Source: Martelella sp. HB161492
GTDB lineage: Bacteria; Pseudomonadota; Alphaproteobacteria; Rhizobiales; Rhizobiaceae
DNA: 64,000 nt
Direction: 5' to 3'
NCBI RefSeq assembly: GCF_013184775.1
Contig: NZ_JAATVV010000005.1
Span: 186,001-250,000 of the forward strand
Shown: piece by piece, positions 9,736-18,382 of the stretch
Position numbering within the stretch: the first letter of the stretch is position 1
Layout: each line of letters opens with the position of its first letter
Program-made: the position numbers and the translations under genes
The notes under the pieces: model-generated
Seen by the model: the letters and a program-made list of their open reading frames with translations, nothing else
What the model was told of the DNA's origin: nothing
Database searches by the model: none

Positions 9736-9898
9736 TTCTGAGGCAATCATGCCGGCGCCGAACCGTTTCGGCGCCGGTTTTCTGCAGCCGCCCGGTTTGC
9801 CGGCGGCGGTGCTGTTACTTGTCCGAAGCGCTGTACTAGGCGTAAATGGTCGCTGCCCGTCTTCGAGGCATGATCTCGCCGATCTGATCGAAGCCAGC

Positions 9899-9991
9899 AC
9901 TAGCACATCGTTCCTTTCGAAAAGAACGATGTGTCGATTCAACAAGATAGAGCGTCCTGGTGCGTCCAAAAGGATGCACGGCGCGCTAAAG
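9899..9991 (+). repeat. Dispersed intergenic repeat, copy 1
   Basis: Contains the shared core TTTCGAAAAGAACGATG, then a GATTCAA-AAGATAGAGCGTCC block, then a hairpin TGCGTCC-AAAA-GGATGCA (9961-9978). Two further copies are at 57173-57267 and 60831-60936 in the same orientation. In this copy an extra dyad (CATCGTTC at 9907-9914 with GAACGATG) is present. It lies between the binding protein and the permease gene of one transporter and may act as an mRNA processing or attenuation structure. Confidence 0.75.
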
Positions 9992-10051
9992 CATAACAGA
10001 GCAGTTTGAACGGCTTTGGCCACGACACCGAACAAGGACTTGGAAACCCGG

Positions 10052-10876
10052 ATGACAACCGACCGCAACGAGAACATGCTTCTGGTCGCGCCGGGGCTTT
10101 TGCTTCTTGCATTCGCCTTTCTGCTGCCGATCCTGCGCATGCTGTCCCTCTCGGTCTTCGGTCCGGAAGGCTTCACGCTCGCATGGTTCGTGCAGTTCTT
10201 CAGCGAACCGTTCTATCTCTATGTCCTGTGGCGAACGATCCGGCTGTCCTTCATCATCACGGTGATCTCTGCGGCTGTCGGCTTTCCACTTGCCTATATC
10301 ATGGCGCGGTCCGGCCCACGGGTCCGGCTATGGCTGATCATCGTCATCCTGCTGCCGCTGATGACCAGCGTGGTGATCCGCACCTTCGGCTGGATGGTGA
10401 TTTTCGAGCGCGGCGGCATCATTGCAACGACGCTGCATTCGCTCGGCCTCGTCAAGCGCAACTTCACCCTGATGCGCACCGAAACCGCCATCGTCATCGG
10501 CATGGTGCAAGTGCTGCTGCCCTTCATGACACTGTCAATCCTTGGCGTGATCTCGCGCATCGATATCCGCCTTGAAGAAGCGGCCCGCACCATGGGCTGC
10601 TCCTTCCTGCAATCCTTCCGCCATGTGGTGCTGCCGCTGGCCATGCCCGGGATTGCCGCAGGCTCGCTTCTGGCCTTCACGCTGTCGGCCAGTTCCTTCG
10701 TCACCCCCAATCTTCTCGGCGGACCGCGCCTTCAGGTTCTGGCGACATCGATCTACACATCGGTGACGCAGACGCTAGACTGGCACTTCGCTGCAGCCCA
10801 AGCGGTCATTTTGTTCATCGGCATAGCGCTGACGCTTCTGCCCTATATGAAACTCACCGGAGGCCGTCATGGTTAA
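10052..10876 (+). CDS. ABC transporter permease (PotB/PotH type)
   Basis: A 274-residue inner-membrane permease from the ATG at 10052; a TTG at 10016 could add 12 residues. Six hydrophobic segments are visible, beginning LLLVAPGLLLLAFAFLLPI. The EAA loop EEAARTMGCSFLQSFRHVVLPLAMPGIAAG, in the conserved position in the second half, docks on the ATPase at 11675. The next permease overlaps it by 8 bp. Together they would form the heteromeric channel of a polyamine-type importer. Confidence 0.9.
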   Translation: MTTDRNENMLLVAPGLLLLAFAFLLPILRMLSLSVFGPEGFTLAWFVQFFSEPFYLYVLWRTIRLSFIITVISAAVGFPLAYIMARSGPRVRLWLIIVILLPLMTSVVIRTFGWMVIFERGGIIATTLHSLGLVKRNFTLMRTETAIVIGMVQVLLPFMTLSILGVISRIDIRLEEAARTMGCSFLQSFRHVVLPLAMPGIAAGSLLAFTLSASSFVTPNLLGGPRLQVLATSIYTSVTQTLDWHFAAAQAVILFIGIALTLLPYMKLTGGRHG

Positions 10877-11672
10877 GGCCGTTCCGCTCTGGCTGAAGAT
10901 CGTCACGGCCATCTTCATCGCCCTTGTCGTCCTCGTCATGCTCGGCCCGCTTGTCGTGGTGATCGGCACGTCCTTTTCGGCGAACCAGTTCATCGCCTTT
11001 CCGCCCAAAGGCTTTTCGCTTGAATGGTATCACAAGGTCCTGTCGTCCAGCGCCTACCTTGCCGCCGGCGGCTTAAGCCTCGCGCTGGCGCTGATGGTCA
11101 CGCTCTCCTCCGTCACGATCGGCGGCGCGGCGGCCATTGCCATCCATCGCCGTCAGCTGCCGAAATCGGATCTGATCGGCGCCGCCTTTCTGTCGCCGCT
11201 GATCCTGCCGACTATCATCTACGCCATCGGCCTCTTGATGTTCTGGAGTTCCACCTTCGGTCCGGTCTCCTTTGTAACGCTGTGGATCGGCCATACGGTG
11301 ATCACGCTTCCCTATGTCGTACGGACCACGCTCGCCGTGCTGTCGGAAGCCGATCCCTTCGTCGAGGAAGCCGCCCGTACCATGGGGGCCGGGCGTATTC
11401 AGCGGCTGATCTTTGTCGTGCTGCCGCAATGCGGGCCGGGGCTCGCTGCCGGCGCCTTCTTCGCCTTCAACATCTCATTCGACGAGGCTGTTCTGTCGCT
11501 CTTCCTGCGGACGCCGGATCTCACCACGCTTCCCGTGCAGATCTATGGCCAGCTCGAATTTTCGCCGGACCCCTCCGTTGCCGCCGTCTCAACCATCATG
11601 ATCGGGCTGACCGTCGTGCTGATCCTGGTGATCGACCGCGTCCTCGGCATCAAGAAATTCGCGAGTAGCTGA
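10869..11672 (+). CDS. ABC transporter permease (PotC/PotI type)
   Basis: A 267-residue permease with six hydrophobic stretches. The EAA loop is EEAARTMGAGRIQRLIFVVLPQCGPGLAAG in its pieces, and the C-terminal half has FAFNISFDEAVLSLFL, typical of PotC/PotI. It overlaps the preceding permease by 8 bp and is followed after 2 bp by the ATPase, so translation is coupled. Confidence 0.9.
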   Translation: MVKAVPLWLKIVTAIFIALVVLVMLGPLVVVIGTSFSANQFIAFPPKGFSLEWYHKVLSSSAYLAAGGLSLALALMVTLSSVTIGGAAAIAIHRRQLPKSDLIGAAFLSPLILPTIIYAIGLLMFWSSTFGPVSFVTLWIGHTVITLPYVVRTTLAVLSEADPFVEEAARTMGAGRIQRLIFVVLPQCGPGLAAGAFFAFNISFDEAVLSLFLRTPDLTTLPVQIYGQLEFSPDPSVAAVSTIMIGLTVVLILVIDRVLGIKKFASS

Positions 11673-11674
11673 AA

Positions 11675-12706
11675 ATGTCCGATATCCATCTTGACAATAT
11701 CCGCAAATCCTATGGCCGAACCGAAGTGCTGCACGGAATTTCGCTGGAACTTGCCTCCGGTGAATTCGTCAGCCTTCTCGGAGCATCCGGCTGTGGCAAG
11801 ACAACGCTGCTGCGCTCAGTTGCCGGCCTTGAAAGCGTCACCGCCGGCCGCATCATCATTGATGGACAGGATGTAACACAACTGCCGCCGGAAAAGCGCG
11901 ATATCGCCATGATGTTCCAGTCCTATGCCCTTCTTCCGCATCTTTCCGTCAGCGAAAATGTCCGTTTCCCCTTGCGCATGCGCCGGATCGGCAATCGTGA
12001 GGAACAGGCGGAAAGGGTGAAGGCGGCGCTGGAGACCGTGCAGCTTGCCCATCTTTCCGAGCGCTTGCCGCGTCAGCTTTCCGGCGGACAGCAGCAGCGC
12101 GTCGCGCTGGCGCGCGCCATCGTCTCCAATCCGAAAGTGCTGCTGCTTGACGAACCGCTGTCGAACCTGGATGCCAGGCTGCGCGAGGACATGCAGGTGG
12201 AACTGATCGAGATCCACCGCCGGCTCGGGCTCACAACCCTGTTCGTTACCCATGACCAGGAAGAGGCCCTGAGCCTTTCCGACCGCGTGGTGCTCCTCAA
12301 CGCCGGCACGGTCGAACAGGAGGGCGCGCCAGCCGAAATCTATGCGGAGCCGGCAACCGCTTTCGTCTCAGGCTTTCTGGGCTCCGCCAATATCCTGCCG
12401 GCCCGGCTTGGCGCTGACGGCACAGCAAAGCTGACAGACGGGCAGATCGTCGCCATCCCACCGACATCGCTGACGGGCGATGTACAGCTGGTGCTGCGGC
12501 AGGAAGACCTGTCGCTTGCAACAAAGGGCAACGGCCTTGCGGCAACGGTCAGAACCCGCGTTTTCCTCGGCGCCCGCAACCGCTATGTTCTGGAGCTCGC
12601 CGGGAAAACCATAAGACTTCTGACCGGAAATGAAATCATTCTTGAACCCGGGGCCAGCGTCACGCTGCAGATCGCGGCAGACCGTATCCGCGTCCTTGAT
12701 CGCTGA
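11675..12706 (+). CDS. ABC transporter ATP-binding protein (PotA/PotG type)
   Basis: A 343-residue ATPase with Walker A GASGCGKTT (about 36-44), Q-loop MFQSYALLPH, signature LSGGQQQRV (about 135-143), Walker B VLLLDEPLSNLD, and H-loop VTHDQEEAL. The C-terminal third (about 240-343) is a TOBE-like regulatory domain (FLGSANILPARL, QLVLRQEDLSL). It energises the two permeases just upstream and lies in the same operon. Confidence 0.93.
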   Translation: MSDIHLDNIRKSYGRTEVLHGISLELASGEFVSLLGASGCGKTTLLRSVAGLESVTAGRIIIDGQDVTQLPPEKRDIAMMFQSYALLPHLSVSENVRFPLRMRRIGNREEQAERVKAALETVQLAHLSERLPRQLSGGQQQRVALARAIVSNPKVLLLDEPLSNLDARLREDMQVELIEIHRRLGLTTLFVTHDQEEALSLSDRVVLLNAGTVEQEGAPAEIYAEPATAFVSGFLGSANILPARLGADGTAKLTDGQIVAIPPTSLTGDVQLVLRQEDLSLATKGNGLAATVRTRVFLGARNRYVLELAGKTIRLLTGNEIILEPGASVTLQIAADRIRVLDR

Positions 12707-12748
12707 TCCCCTCCCCTCTTCCATTTTTCTCCTGCACCAGGGTGTTGC

Positions 12749-14182
12749 ATGACGAATTTCGAGACCCGCCTCTTCATCAATGGCAGCTTCGTTCAAGGCC
12801 AAGGTGTCAGCGATACCGCCTATGAACCGGCGACCGGCCGGGCGCTGACCTGGGTGGCCTCCGCCTCGCCCGCGCAGGTCGATCTGGCGGTTCAAGCTGC
12901 CCACCGCGCCTTCCAGTCTTTCCGCCTGACGACACCGAAGGAGCGTTCGCTTGCGCTTCTCGCCATCGCTGCGGAGATCGAGGGCAATGACGAGCTAGCC
13001 GCAATCGAATCCATCAATGCCGGCAAGCCGCTGCGCTATGTCAAAGCCGGGGAGCTGGCCAATGTCGCCGATGTGTTCCGTTTTTTTGCCGCCGCCGCCC
13101 GCACCATGCCGGCATCGGCCGCCGGAAACTACCGCTCGGCAAGGATGACGAGCGCCATGCGGCGCGATCCGATCGGTGTGATCGCCCAGATTGCCCCGTG
13201 GAACTATCCTCTGCTGATGGCTGCCTGGAAGGTGGCCCCGGCGCTGGCAGCAGGCAATACCATCGTCATCAAGCCGTCGGAGCACACGCCGCTGAGCCTG
13301 CTCAAGCTCTGCGAAATATTCGCCCGTCACCTGCCCGAGGGTGTTGTCAATGTCATCGCCGGCAATGGTTCTGATGTCGGCCAGGCCCTGATTTCCCACG
13401 ATCTGGTGCGGATGATCTCACTCACCGGCGATGTGCGCACCGGCCGGGCCGTGCTTGCAGCCGCTGCCGGCCCCATGATCAAGCGTACGCATCTCGAACT
13501 CGGCGGCAAGGCGCCTGTCATCGTTGCAGACGATGCCGATCTCGATGTGCTGGTCGAGACCCTGCGCGAGGCAAGCTTCTACAATGCCGGGCAGGACTGC
13601 ACCGCTGCCTGCCGCATTCTCGTTGACCGCCGTCTGGAGAGCGAACTGACGGCACGGTTGGAAGCCATGATCGCATCGCTGACCTATGGTGCACCGGAGC
13701 GCGACGATGTCGAATTCGGCCCCGTCATCACAGCCGCCCATCGCGACAGGATTGCCGGGTTTATCGATCGTGCGAAGACTGGTGGCGCGGATATCGTCAT
13801 CGGCGGCAAAGCGCCGGATCTCGACGGTTTCTTCTTCGAGCCGACCCTGGTGCGGGCCGACGCCGACGCCGAGATCGTCAACAAGGAAGTCTTCGGACCG
13901 GTGATTTCGCTCACCCCCTTCGACAGTGCCGAAGACGCCCTTTGCTTCGCCAACCAGTCAGAATATGGCCTTGCCTCCTCGATCTGGTCGCGGGACGCCG
14001 CCCGTGCTGCAGCCCTTGCGGCTCGTCTCGAATATGGCGTCACCTGGATCAATACGCATGGCGTTTTTGCCACCGAGATGCCCCATGGCGGCATGAAGAA
14101 TTCCGGCTACGGTTCGGATCTCTCGATGCAGTCGCTGCTCGACTACACCCAGGTCCGACACATCATGACGGCGGCGATGTGA
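12749..14182 (+). CDS. NAD-dependent aldehyde dehydrogenase, aminobutyraldehyde (PatD)-like
   Basis: A 477-residue aldehyde dehydrogenase. Catalytic residues are E250 in LELGGKAP and C284 in YNAGQDCTAACRI; that cysteine segment is characteristic of gamma-aminobutyraldehyde dehydrogenases. The cofactor loop is GVIAQIAPWNYPLLMAAWK in pieces. Such enzymes oxidise 4-aminobutanal (1-pyrroline), from putrescine, to GABA. Placed 42 bp after the polyamine-type transporter and before a LysR regulator and an omega-amino acid aminotransferase, it supports a route of amine import, transamination and aldehyde oxidation. Betaine aldehyde or 3-aminopropanal are alternative substrates. Confidence 0.82.
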   Translation: MTNFETRLFINGSFVQGQGVSDTAYEPATGRALTWVASASPAQVDLAVQAAHRAFQSFRLTTPKERSLALLAIAAEIEGNDELAAIESINAGKPLRYVKAGELANVADVFRFFAAAARTMPASAAGNYRSARMTSAMRRDPIGVIAQIAPWNYPLLMAAWKVAPALAAGNTIVIKPSEHTPLSLLKLCEIFARHLPEGVVNVIAGNGSDVGQALISHDLVRMISLTGDVRTGRAVLAAAAGPMIKRTHLELGGKAPVIVADDADLDVLVETLREASFYNAGQDCTAACRILVDRRLESELTARLEAMIASLTYGAPERDDVEFGPVITAAHRDRIAGFIDRAKTGGADIVIGGKAPDLDGFFFEPTLVRADADAEIVNKEVFGPVISLTPFDSAEDALCFANQSEYGLASSIWSRDAARAAALAARLEYGVTWINTHGVFATEMPHGGMKNSGYGSDLSMQSLLDYTQVRHIMTAAM

Positions 14183-14231
14183 CACCACGCGTCGCCCCCT
14201 GATTGGCAAGACAAGGGAGGCCTGCTAGACC

Positions 14232-15170
14232 ATGCCAATGCGCATCATCGATATGGCCACCTTTGTCTCTCTGGCCCGCAACCGGCATTTCGGCCGGACG
14301 GCGCAGGAGCTGAACACGACCCAGCCGGCAATCTCCTCCCGGCTGACCATATTGGAGCGCGAATATGGCTGCCGGCTGATCGAGCGCGGCGACCGCGAGT
14401 TCCGACTGACGGCGGAAGGTGAAAGGGCGCTTTCGACCTTTCAGGATGTGCTGGATCAGCTGACCGACCTGCGCTCGGAACTGAAGAATGGTGGCGAAGG
14501 GGCCTCACATATCGTCCGCATCGGCGCCATCGACAGCGTCGTCGGCACCTGGATGCCGGATTTCATCGAGGCACTTCGCCAGTCCATGCCGAAGCTGCGC
14601 GTCGAACTGACGATTGAGGGCACACGCGATCTGGTCGCCGGCATTCAGCGCGGCGAGCTTGATCTGATTTTCGGCATCGAGCCGGCAATCGGCGATGCCT
14701 TCCGATCCTTCATTCTGTGCTATTTCGAAATGGTCTGGGCGGCAGCACCGGCCACGATCGAGCGTGAACTGGTATATGGCGTTGATGAACTGTCACAGAT
14801 GCCGCTTGTGACCTTTCCGAAGGGTACCCCGCCCTATGCCTATGTCGCTCCCTATTTTCAGGATGAGCGGGTACTGGCATCGAAACTGACGAGCTCCAAC
14901 TCGCTGTTCGCGATGATCAATCTGGTGATCGGCGGCTTCGGCGCGGCAGCGCTGCCGACTGTGGCCATCGCGCGGGAACTGCGTGACGGACTGCTGGAGC
15001 GGATGAAGGTGACCAAGCCCTTTCCGCCCATGCCCATTGTCGCCACCTATCAGACGGCGGTTGGCCAGAATGTACTGCGCCTCGTCGCCGAAGAAGCGCG
15101 CCGTTCGGCCGAGCGCTTCTGCGAGACAGCCGCGCCCGACAGTGCCTGGGCGCCGATGCCGCCGCGCTGA
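14232..15170 (+). CDS. LysR family transcriptional regulator
   Basis: A 312-residue LysR regulator. The N-terminal helix-turn-helix spans about residues 5-62 (FVSLARNRHFGRTAQELNTTQPAISSRLTILE in pieces), followed by the linker helix and a periplasmic-binding-like effector domain (about 92-295). It is on the same strand as the catabolic and transport genes and sits between the aldehyde dehydrogenase and the aminotransferase, so it probably regulates this cluster, including itself. A T-N11-A operator was not located. Confidence 0.9.
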   Translation: MPMRIIDMATFVSLARNRHFGRTAQELNTTQPAISSRLTILEREYGCRLIERGDREFRLTAEGERALSTFQDVLDQLTDLRSELKNGGEGASHIVRIGAIDSVVGTWMPDFIEALRQSMPKLRVELTIEGTRDLVAGIQRGELDLIFGIEPAIGDAFRSFILCYFEMVWAAAPATIERELVYGVDELSQMPLVTFPKGTPPYAYVAPYFQDERVLASKLTSSNSLFAMINLVIGGFGAAALPTVAIARELRDGLLERMKVTKPFPPMPIVATYQTAVGQNVLRLVAEEARRSAERFCETAAPDSAWAPMPPR

Positions 15171-15272
15171 CGCTTTATCATCTCTGGCCCAGTGAATGAC
15201 CCCGCTCTGGCTCTCCCTGTCACGCAGCTGCCATGATTTGGTGCGGCCAAAGCAATAAATTTCAAGGACTGC

Positions 15273-16592
15273 ATGACCATGGATGCCATCGCGAACCAGA
15301 CTCTCGACGATTACTGGATGCCTTTCACGGCCAATCGCGCCTTTAAGGCGGATCCGCGCATTCTGGCGCGCGCCGAAGGTGTCCACTACTGGAATGATCG
15401 CGGCGAGAAACTGATCGATGGCGTTTCGGGCCTCTTCACCACCCCTGCCGGCCATGGAAGGCGCGAAATCGCCGAGGCCATCGCCGCCCAGGTGACGGCC
15501 CTGGATTTTGCGCCGCCGTTTCAATTCGGCACGCCCGGCGCCTTCAGGCTCGCCACCGAGATCGCCCGGCTGACGCCGGACGGCATGAACAAGATCTTCT
15601 TCGGCAATTCCGGTTCGGAAGCCGTCGAATCGGCCATCAAGATCGCCATTCAATATCATCGCCGCCGCGGCGAAGCTCAGCGCCAGCGCATCGTCGGCCG
15701 CGAAAAGGCCTATCATGGCGTCAATTTCGCCGGCTGGTCGGTCGGAGGCATGGTAAAGAACCGCGAGCAGTTCGGCCTTGGAATGCCCGGCGTCTCCCAT
15801 ATCCGACACACGCAGCAGGATTTTTCCGTCAAGACCACCGGGCAGGCCGAAACGGGTGCTGATCTCGCCGATGATCTTCAGCGGCAGATCGACCTTTATG
15901 GCGCGGACACGATTGCAGCCTGCATCGTCGAACCGATTTCCGGTTCCGTCGGCATTCTCGTACCGCCGAAGGGCTATCTGGAACACCTGCGCAAGATCTG
16001 CTCCGACAACGGTATCCTGCTGATCTTCGACGAGGTCATCACCGGCTTCGGCCGTACCGGCAAGGCCTTTGCCGCCCAGAGCTTCGGCGTGACACCGGAC
16101 CTGATGACTATGGCCAAGGCGATCACCAACGGCAATATTCCCATGGCGGCCGTCGCGGTGAAGGACACCATCTATCACCAGATCGTCGACAATTCGCCCG
16201 ATGCCATCGAATTTCTCCATGGCTATACCTGGTCCGCCAGCCCCATTGCCTGTGCGGCCTCCATGGCAACGCTGAAGATCTACCGCGACGAGGACCTGTT
16301 TGCCCGTGCGGAAGCCGCAAGCTCCGGCTTCCTTGCCCGCGTCGAGGATCTCGCCGCGACCATGCCGGTCGTCACGGGCGTGCGCGGTTACGGCCTCCTC
16401 GCTGGCATAGACCTTGCCCAAGGCGAAAAACCCGGAAGCCGTGGCTTTGCAACGCTGAAGGCGCTTTACGCGGCCGGCGCTGTTCTGCGCGTCACCAATG
16501 ACACGATCATTCTGGCGCCGTCCTTCATCATGACTGATAGTGACTATGATCACCTGTTCGATACGCTGAAATCAGTGCTGTCAGCCATCTGA
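15273..16592 (+). CDS. Class III aminotransferase, beta-alanine/omega-amino acid:pyruvate type
   Basis: A 439-residue PLP enzyme. The N-terminal block LDDYWMPFTANRAFK is typical of omega-amino acid:pyruvate transaminases, as is DGVSGLFTTPAGHGRREI. The PLP lysine is K282 in MAKAITNGNIP, with the D-x-V motif in LLIFDEVITGFGRTG. The start at 15273 is preceded by AAGGACTGC. Such enzymes move the terminal amino group of beta-alanine, taurine, putrescine-derived or aromatic amines to pyruvate. Beside the PatD-like dehydrogenase this fits polyamine or beta-alanine catabolism. Confidence 0.88.
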   Translation: MTMDAIANQTLDDYWMPFTANRAFKADPRILARAEGVHYWNDRGEKLIDGVSGLFTTPAGHGRREIAEAIAAQVTALDFAPPFQFGTPGAFRLATEIARLTPDGMNKIFFGNSGSEAVESAIKIAIQYHRRRGEAQRQRIVGREKAYHGVNFAGWSVGGMVKNREQFGLGMPGVSHIRHTQQDFSVKTTGQAETGADLADDLQRQIDLYGADTIAACIVEPISGSVGILVPPKGYLEHLRKICSDNGILLIFDEVITGFGRTGKAFAAQSFGVTPDLMTMAKAITNGNIPMAAVAVKDTIYHQIVDNSPDAIEFLHGYTWSASPIACAASMATLKIYRDEDLFARAEAASSGFLARVEDLAATMPVVTGVRGYGLLAGIDLAQGEKPGSRGFATLKALYAAGAVLRVTNDTIILAPSFIMTDSDYDHLFDTLKSVLSAI

Positions 16593-16668
16593 TCCTTCGG
16601 CCCGCAGCGTCTGGCGTTGCGGGCGGTCTGCATTTGTCGCCGGACATGGGTTGGGAAGGCCACCTGTT

Positions 16669-17409
16669 GTGAGCATCATAGTATCCGTGGCCGTCATTCT
16701 GCTGGCGGCCGCCTTTCGCGGCATTACCGGCTTCGGCTTCGCCCTGATCGCCATGATCGGCCTCAGCCCGTTCTTTGGCGCCAATCTTCTGGCGCCGCTC
16801 GTCATTGCATCAGACGTGATGATCACTGGACTTATCCTTGCCGAACGCAAAGGCGCCCCCATTGACTGGCCGAGCTTCACGCTGATGCTGGTCTTCGGCA
16901 TGATCGGTGCGGCCTTAGGCCCGCTTTTTGCCTATGCCATCGACGATGACACCGCCAAATTCTGCATCGGGCTTGCGGTTCTGGCCGCAGCCCTTGTTTC
17001 GATGGTGAAAAGGCCCCCTGCCCTGCTGGCAACGACGGCGGCCGGCATCATCGCCTCCCTCGTCGTCGGCTTTCTGTTGTCAGCCTTCGCCGCTGGCGGG
17101 CCGATCGTGGTTGCCTGGCTTCTGGCCAGACGGCTCGCGCCGGACCGCTTTCGCGGCACGCTCGCGCTGTTCTTCGGATTGATCGACATGACGACGCTGA
17201 TCATGCGCTTTGCCTATGGCACCGTCCCCGATGGGTTTGCCGGACAACTCGGCCTGTTCCTGCCGGCAACACTCGGCGGCTATCTGATCGGGCTTTTTGC
17301 CGTAAGGCGCATGACAAGCGAGCACTGGCGCTTCTTCACCCGCTACGGCCTGTTCTTCATCGCCATTATCGGCGCCGTGCGGGCGGCCGCCTCGGCTTTC
17401 AGGCTCTGA
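16669..17409 (+). CDS. TauE/SafE family permease
   Basis: A 246-residue membrane protein starting at the GTG at 16669, preceded by GGAAGG with 9-nt spacing; a TTG at 16651 is less likely. Seven to eight hydrophobic segments are visible, with the family's RGITGFGFALIAM motif near the N-terminus and FAAGGPIVVAWLL in the repeat. TauE/SafE proteins move sulfite, sulfoacetate or other small organic anions. It follows the aminotransferase by 76 bp on the same strand. Its place may point to taurine or beta-alanine metabolism; the substrate is unknown. Confidence 0.82.
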   Translation: MSIIVSVAVILLAAAFRGITGFGFALIAMIGLSPFFGANLLAPLVIASDVMITGLILAERKGAPIDWPSFTLMLVFGMIGAALGPLFAYAIDDDTAKFCIGLAVLAAALVSMVKRPPALLATTAAGIIASLVVGFLLSAFAAGGPIVVAWLLARRLAPDRFRGTLALFFGLIDMTTLIMRFAYGTVPDGFAGQLGLFLPATLGGYLIGLFAVRRMTSEHWRFFTRYGLFFIAIIGAVRAAASAFRL

Positions 17410-17511
17410 CAAAGGCAATCGGAACAATCACAAGTTAATCTAGAAAATTGAATTTTACGTAAGCCAAGAAGCTCTTAAGTTGTTCTTTCACCAGCTGATA
17501 AAGAGAGAACC

Positions 17512-17958
17512 ATGGGGCTGAAACACCTTGCATTCGATGCGCAACACGCGGTCAGAGCCAACCCTGACGAAGACTGCCCGCGACGGATCATCAAGAAAAA
17601 GCAATGTGCAAACGTAAATTTGCAGCTGAACTTCATGCGCCTCTGCCAACTCCGCGGAGAAGAAGAACAGAAAAGGCAAAAGGCGCTTTCGGCCAATATT
17701 GCCGAAATTGCCAAAATCCGCGCAGACGCTCTTGCCGATACGATCGAGCGGCTTGCAGCTATTCACCTGAAAGAGCGAGGCTTTCGGCAGCATCGGCATC
17801 TGCCAGCGCCCATTATGCGCCGCAAATCGCCTCTGCTGCCCGATCCAAAACCGCAGAACAACGGGGTTCAGCCCACCGCCTCGCACAAGGATGGGCAGCT
17901 GGCAACAAAAACGCCCACCGGGGAGGAGGATCCGGTGAGCGTCATTGTATCAGACTGA
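17512..17958 (+). CDS. Hypothetical protein, 148 residues
   Basis: Weakly supported open frame with an AGAGAG ribosome-binding site 7 nt before the ATG. The middle (about 42-90) is predicted helical and charged (RGEEEQKRQKALSANIAEIAKIRADALADTIERL in pieces); the C-terminal part is Pro/Gln-rich and low complexity. No domain recognised, no signal peptide or membrane segment. It stands alone between the TauE-like gene and the DUF1127 gene. A shorter frame on the other strand is less protein-like. Confidence 0.4.
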   Translation: MGLKHLAFDAQHAVRANPDEDCPRRIIKKKQCANVNLQLNFMRLCQLRGEEEQKRQKALSANIAEIAKIRADALADTIERLAAIHLKERGFRQHRHLPAPIMRRKSPLLPDPKPQNNGVQPTASHKDGQLATKTPTGEEDPVSVIVSD

Positions 17959-18060
17959 TGATTGGGAGGAGGAGGGTCATCAGCCCCATCGAAACCACAC
18001 TGGGAGGAGGAATGCGTGATTTCGAAACCAATGGCCGGCCATGCCTGACCGGCAAATGTC

Positions 18061-18204
18061 TTAGAAGGATGCCTTGCGGGCAACGCGGTGAATGTCCTGA
18101 CGGGCAATGCCCAGATCGGCCAATTCGCGCTCGCTCATGCGGCCCAGCTCGCCGACCGTCTTGCGATACTTGATCCAGCTGGTGAAAGAACGTGCCATGT
18201 CCAT
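18061..18204 (-). CDS. DUF1127 micro-protein (47 residues)
   Basis: Small basic protein starting at the ATG at 18204, with a GGGGA ribosome-binding site. It reads MDMARSFTSWIKYRKTVGEL followed by GRMSERELADLGIARQDIHR, which is the conserved DUF1127 (YjiS-like) pattern of Arg-rich proteins common in Rhizobiales. In related bacteria short DUF1127 proteins affect RNA turnover and phosphate or C1 metabolism. It is monocistronic on the minus strand, downstream of nothing obvious, and upstream DNA to 18382 holds its promoter. Confidence 0.85.
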   Translation of the reverse strand: MDMARSFTSWIKYRKTVGELGRMSERELADLGIARQDIHRVARKASF

Positions 18205-18382
18205 TGTCTTATCCCCTTTCGGGACCTTTCCAAGCCCGCTCTTGGTCCGGGCTCATCAACTTCGATGGACTTCATATAGGCGAACTGTATCGTTTCAGGC
18301 AGCGGGTTTAACTCAAGGCGGCCATGCATTTTTCGCAAGGCTGCGTCTAGAGCCTTCAAAACGGCATTGCCGCGGCGGCGGC

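Noticed and set aside
14793-16553. Long open frame (586 codons) antisense to the LysR and aminotransferase genes
   Set aside because: It is the mirror of two clearly recognised genes in GC-rich DNA and has no family features.
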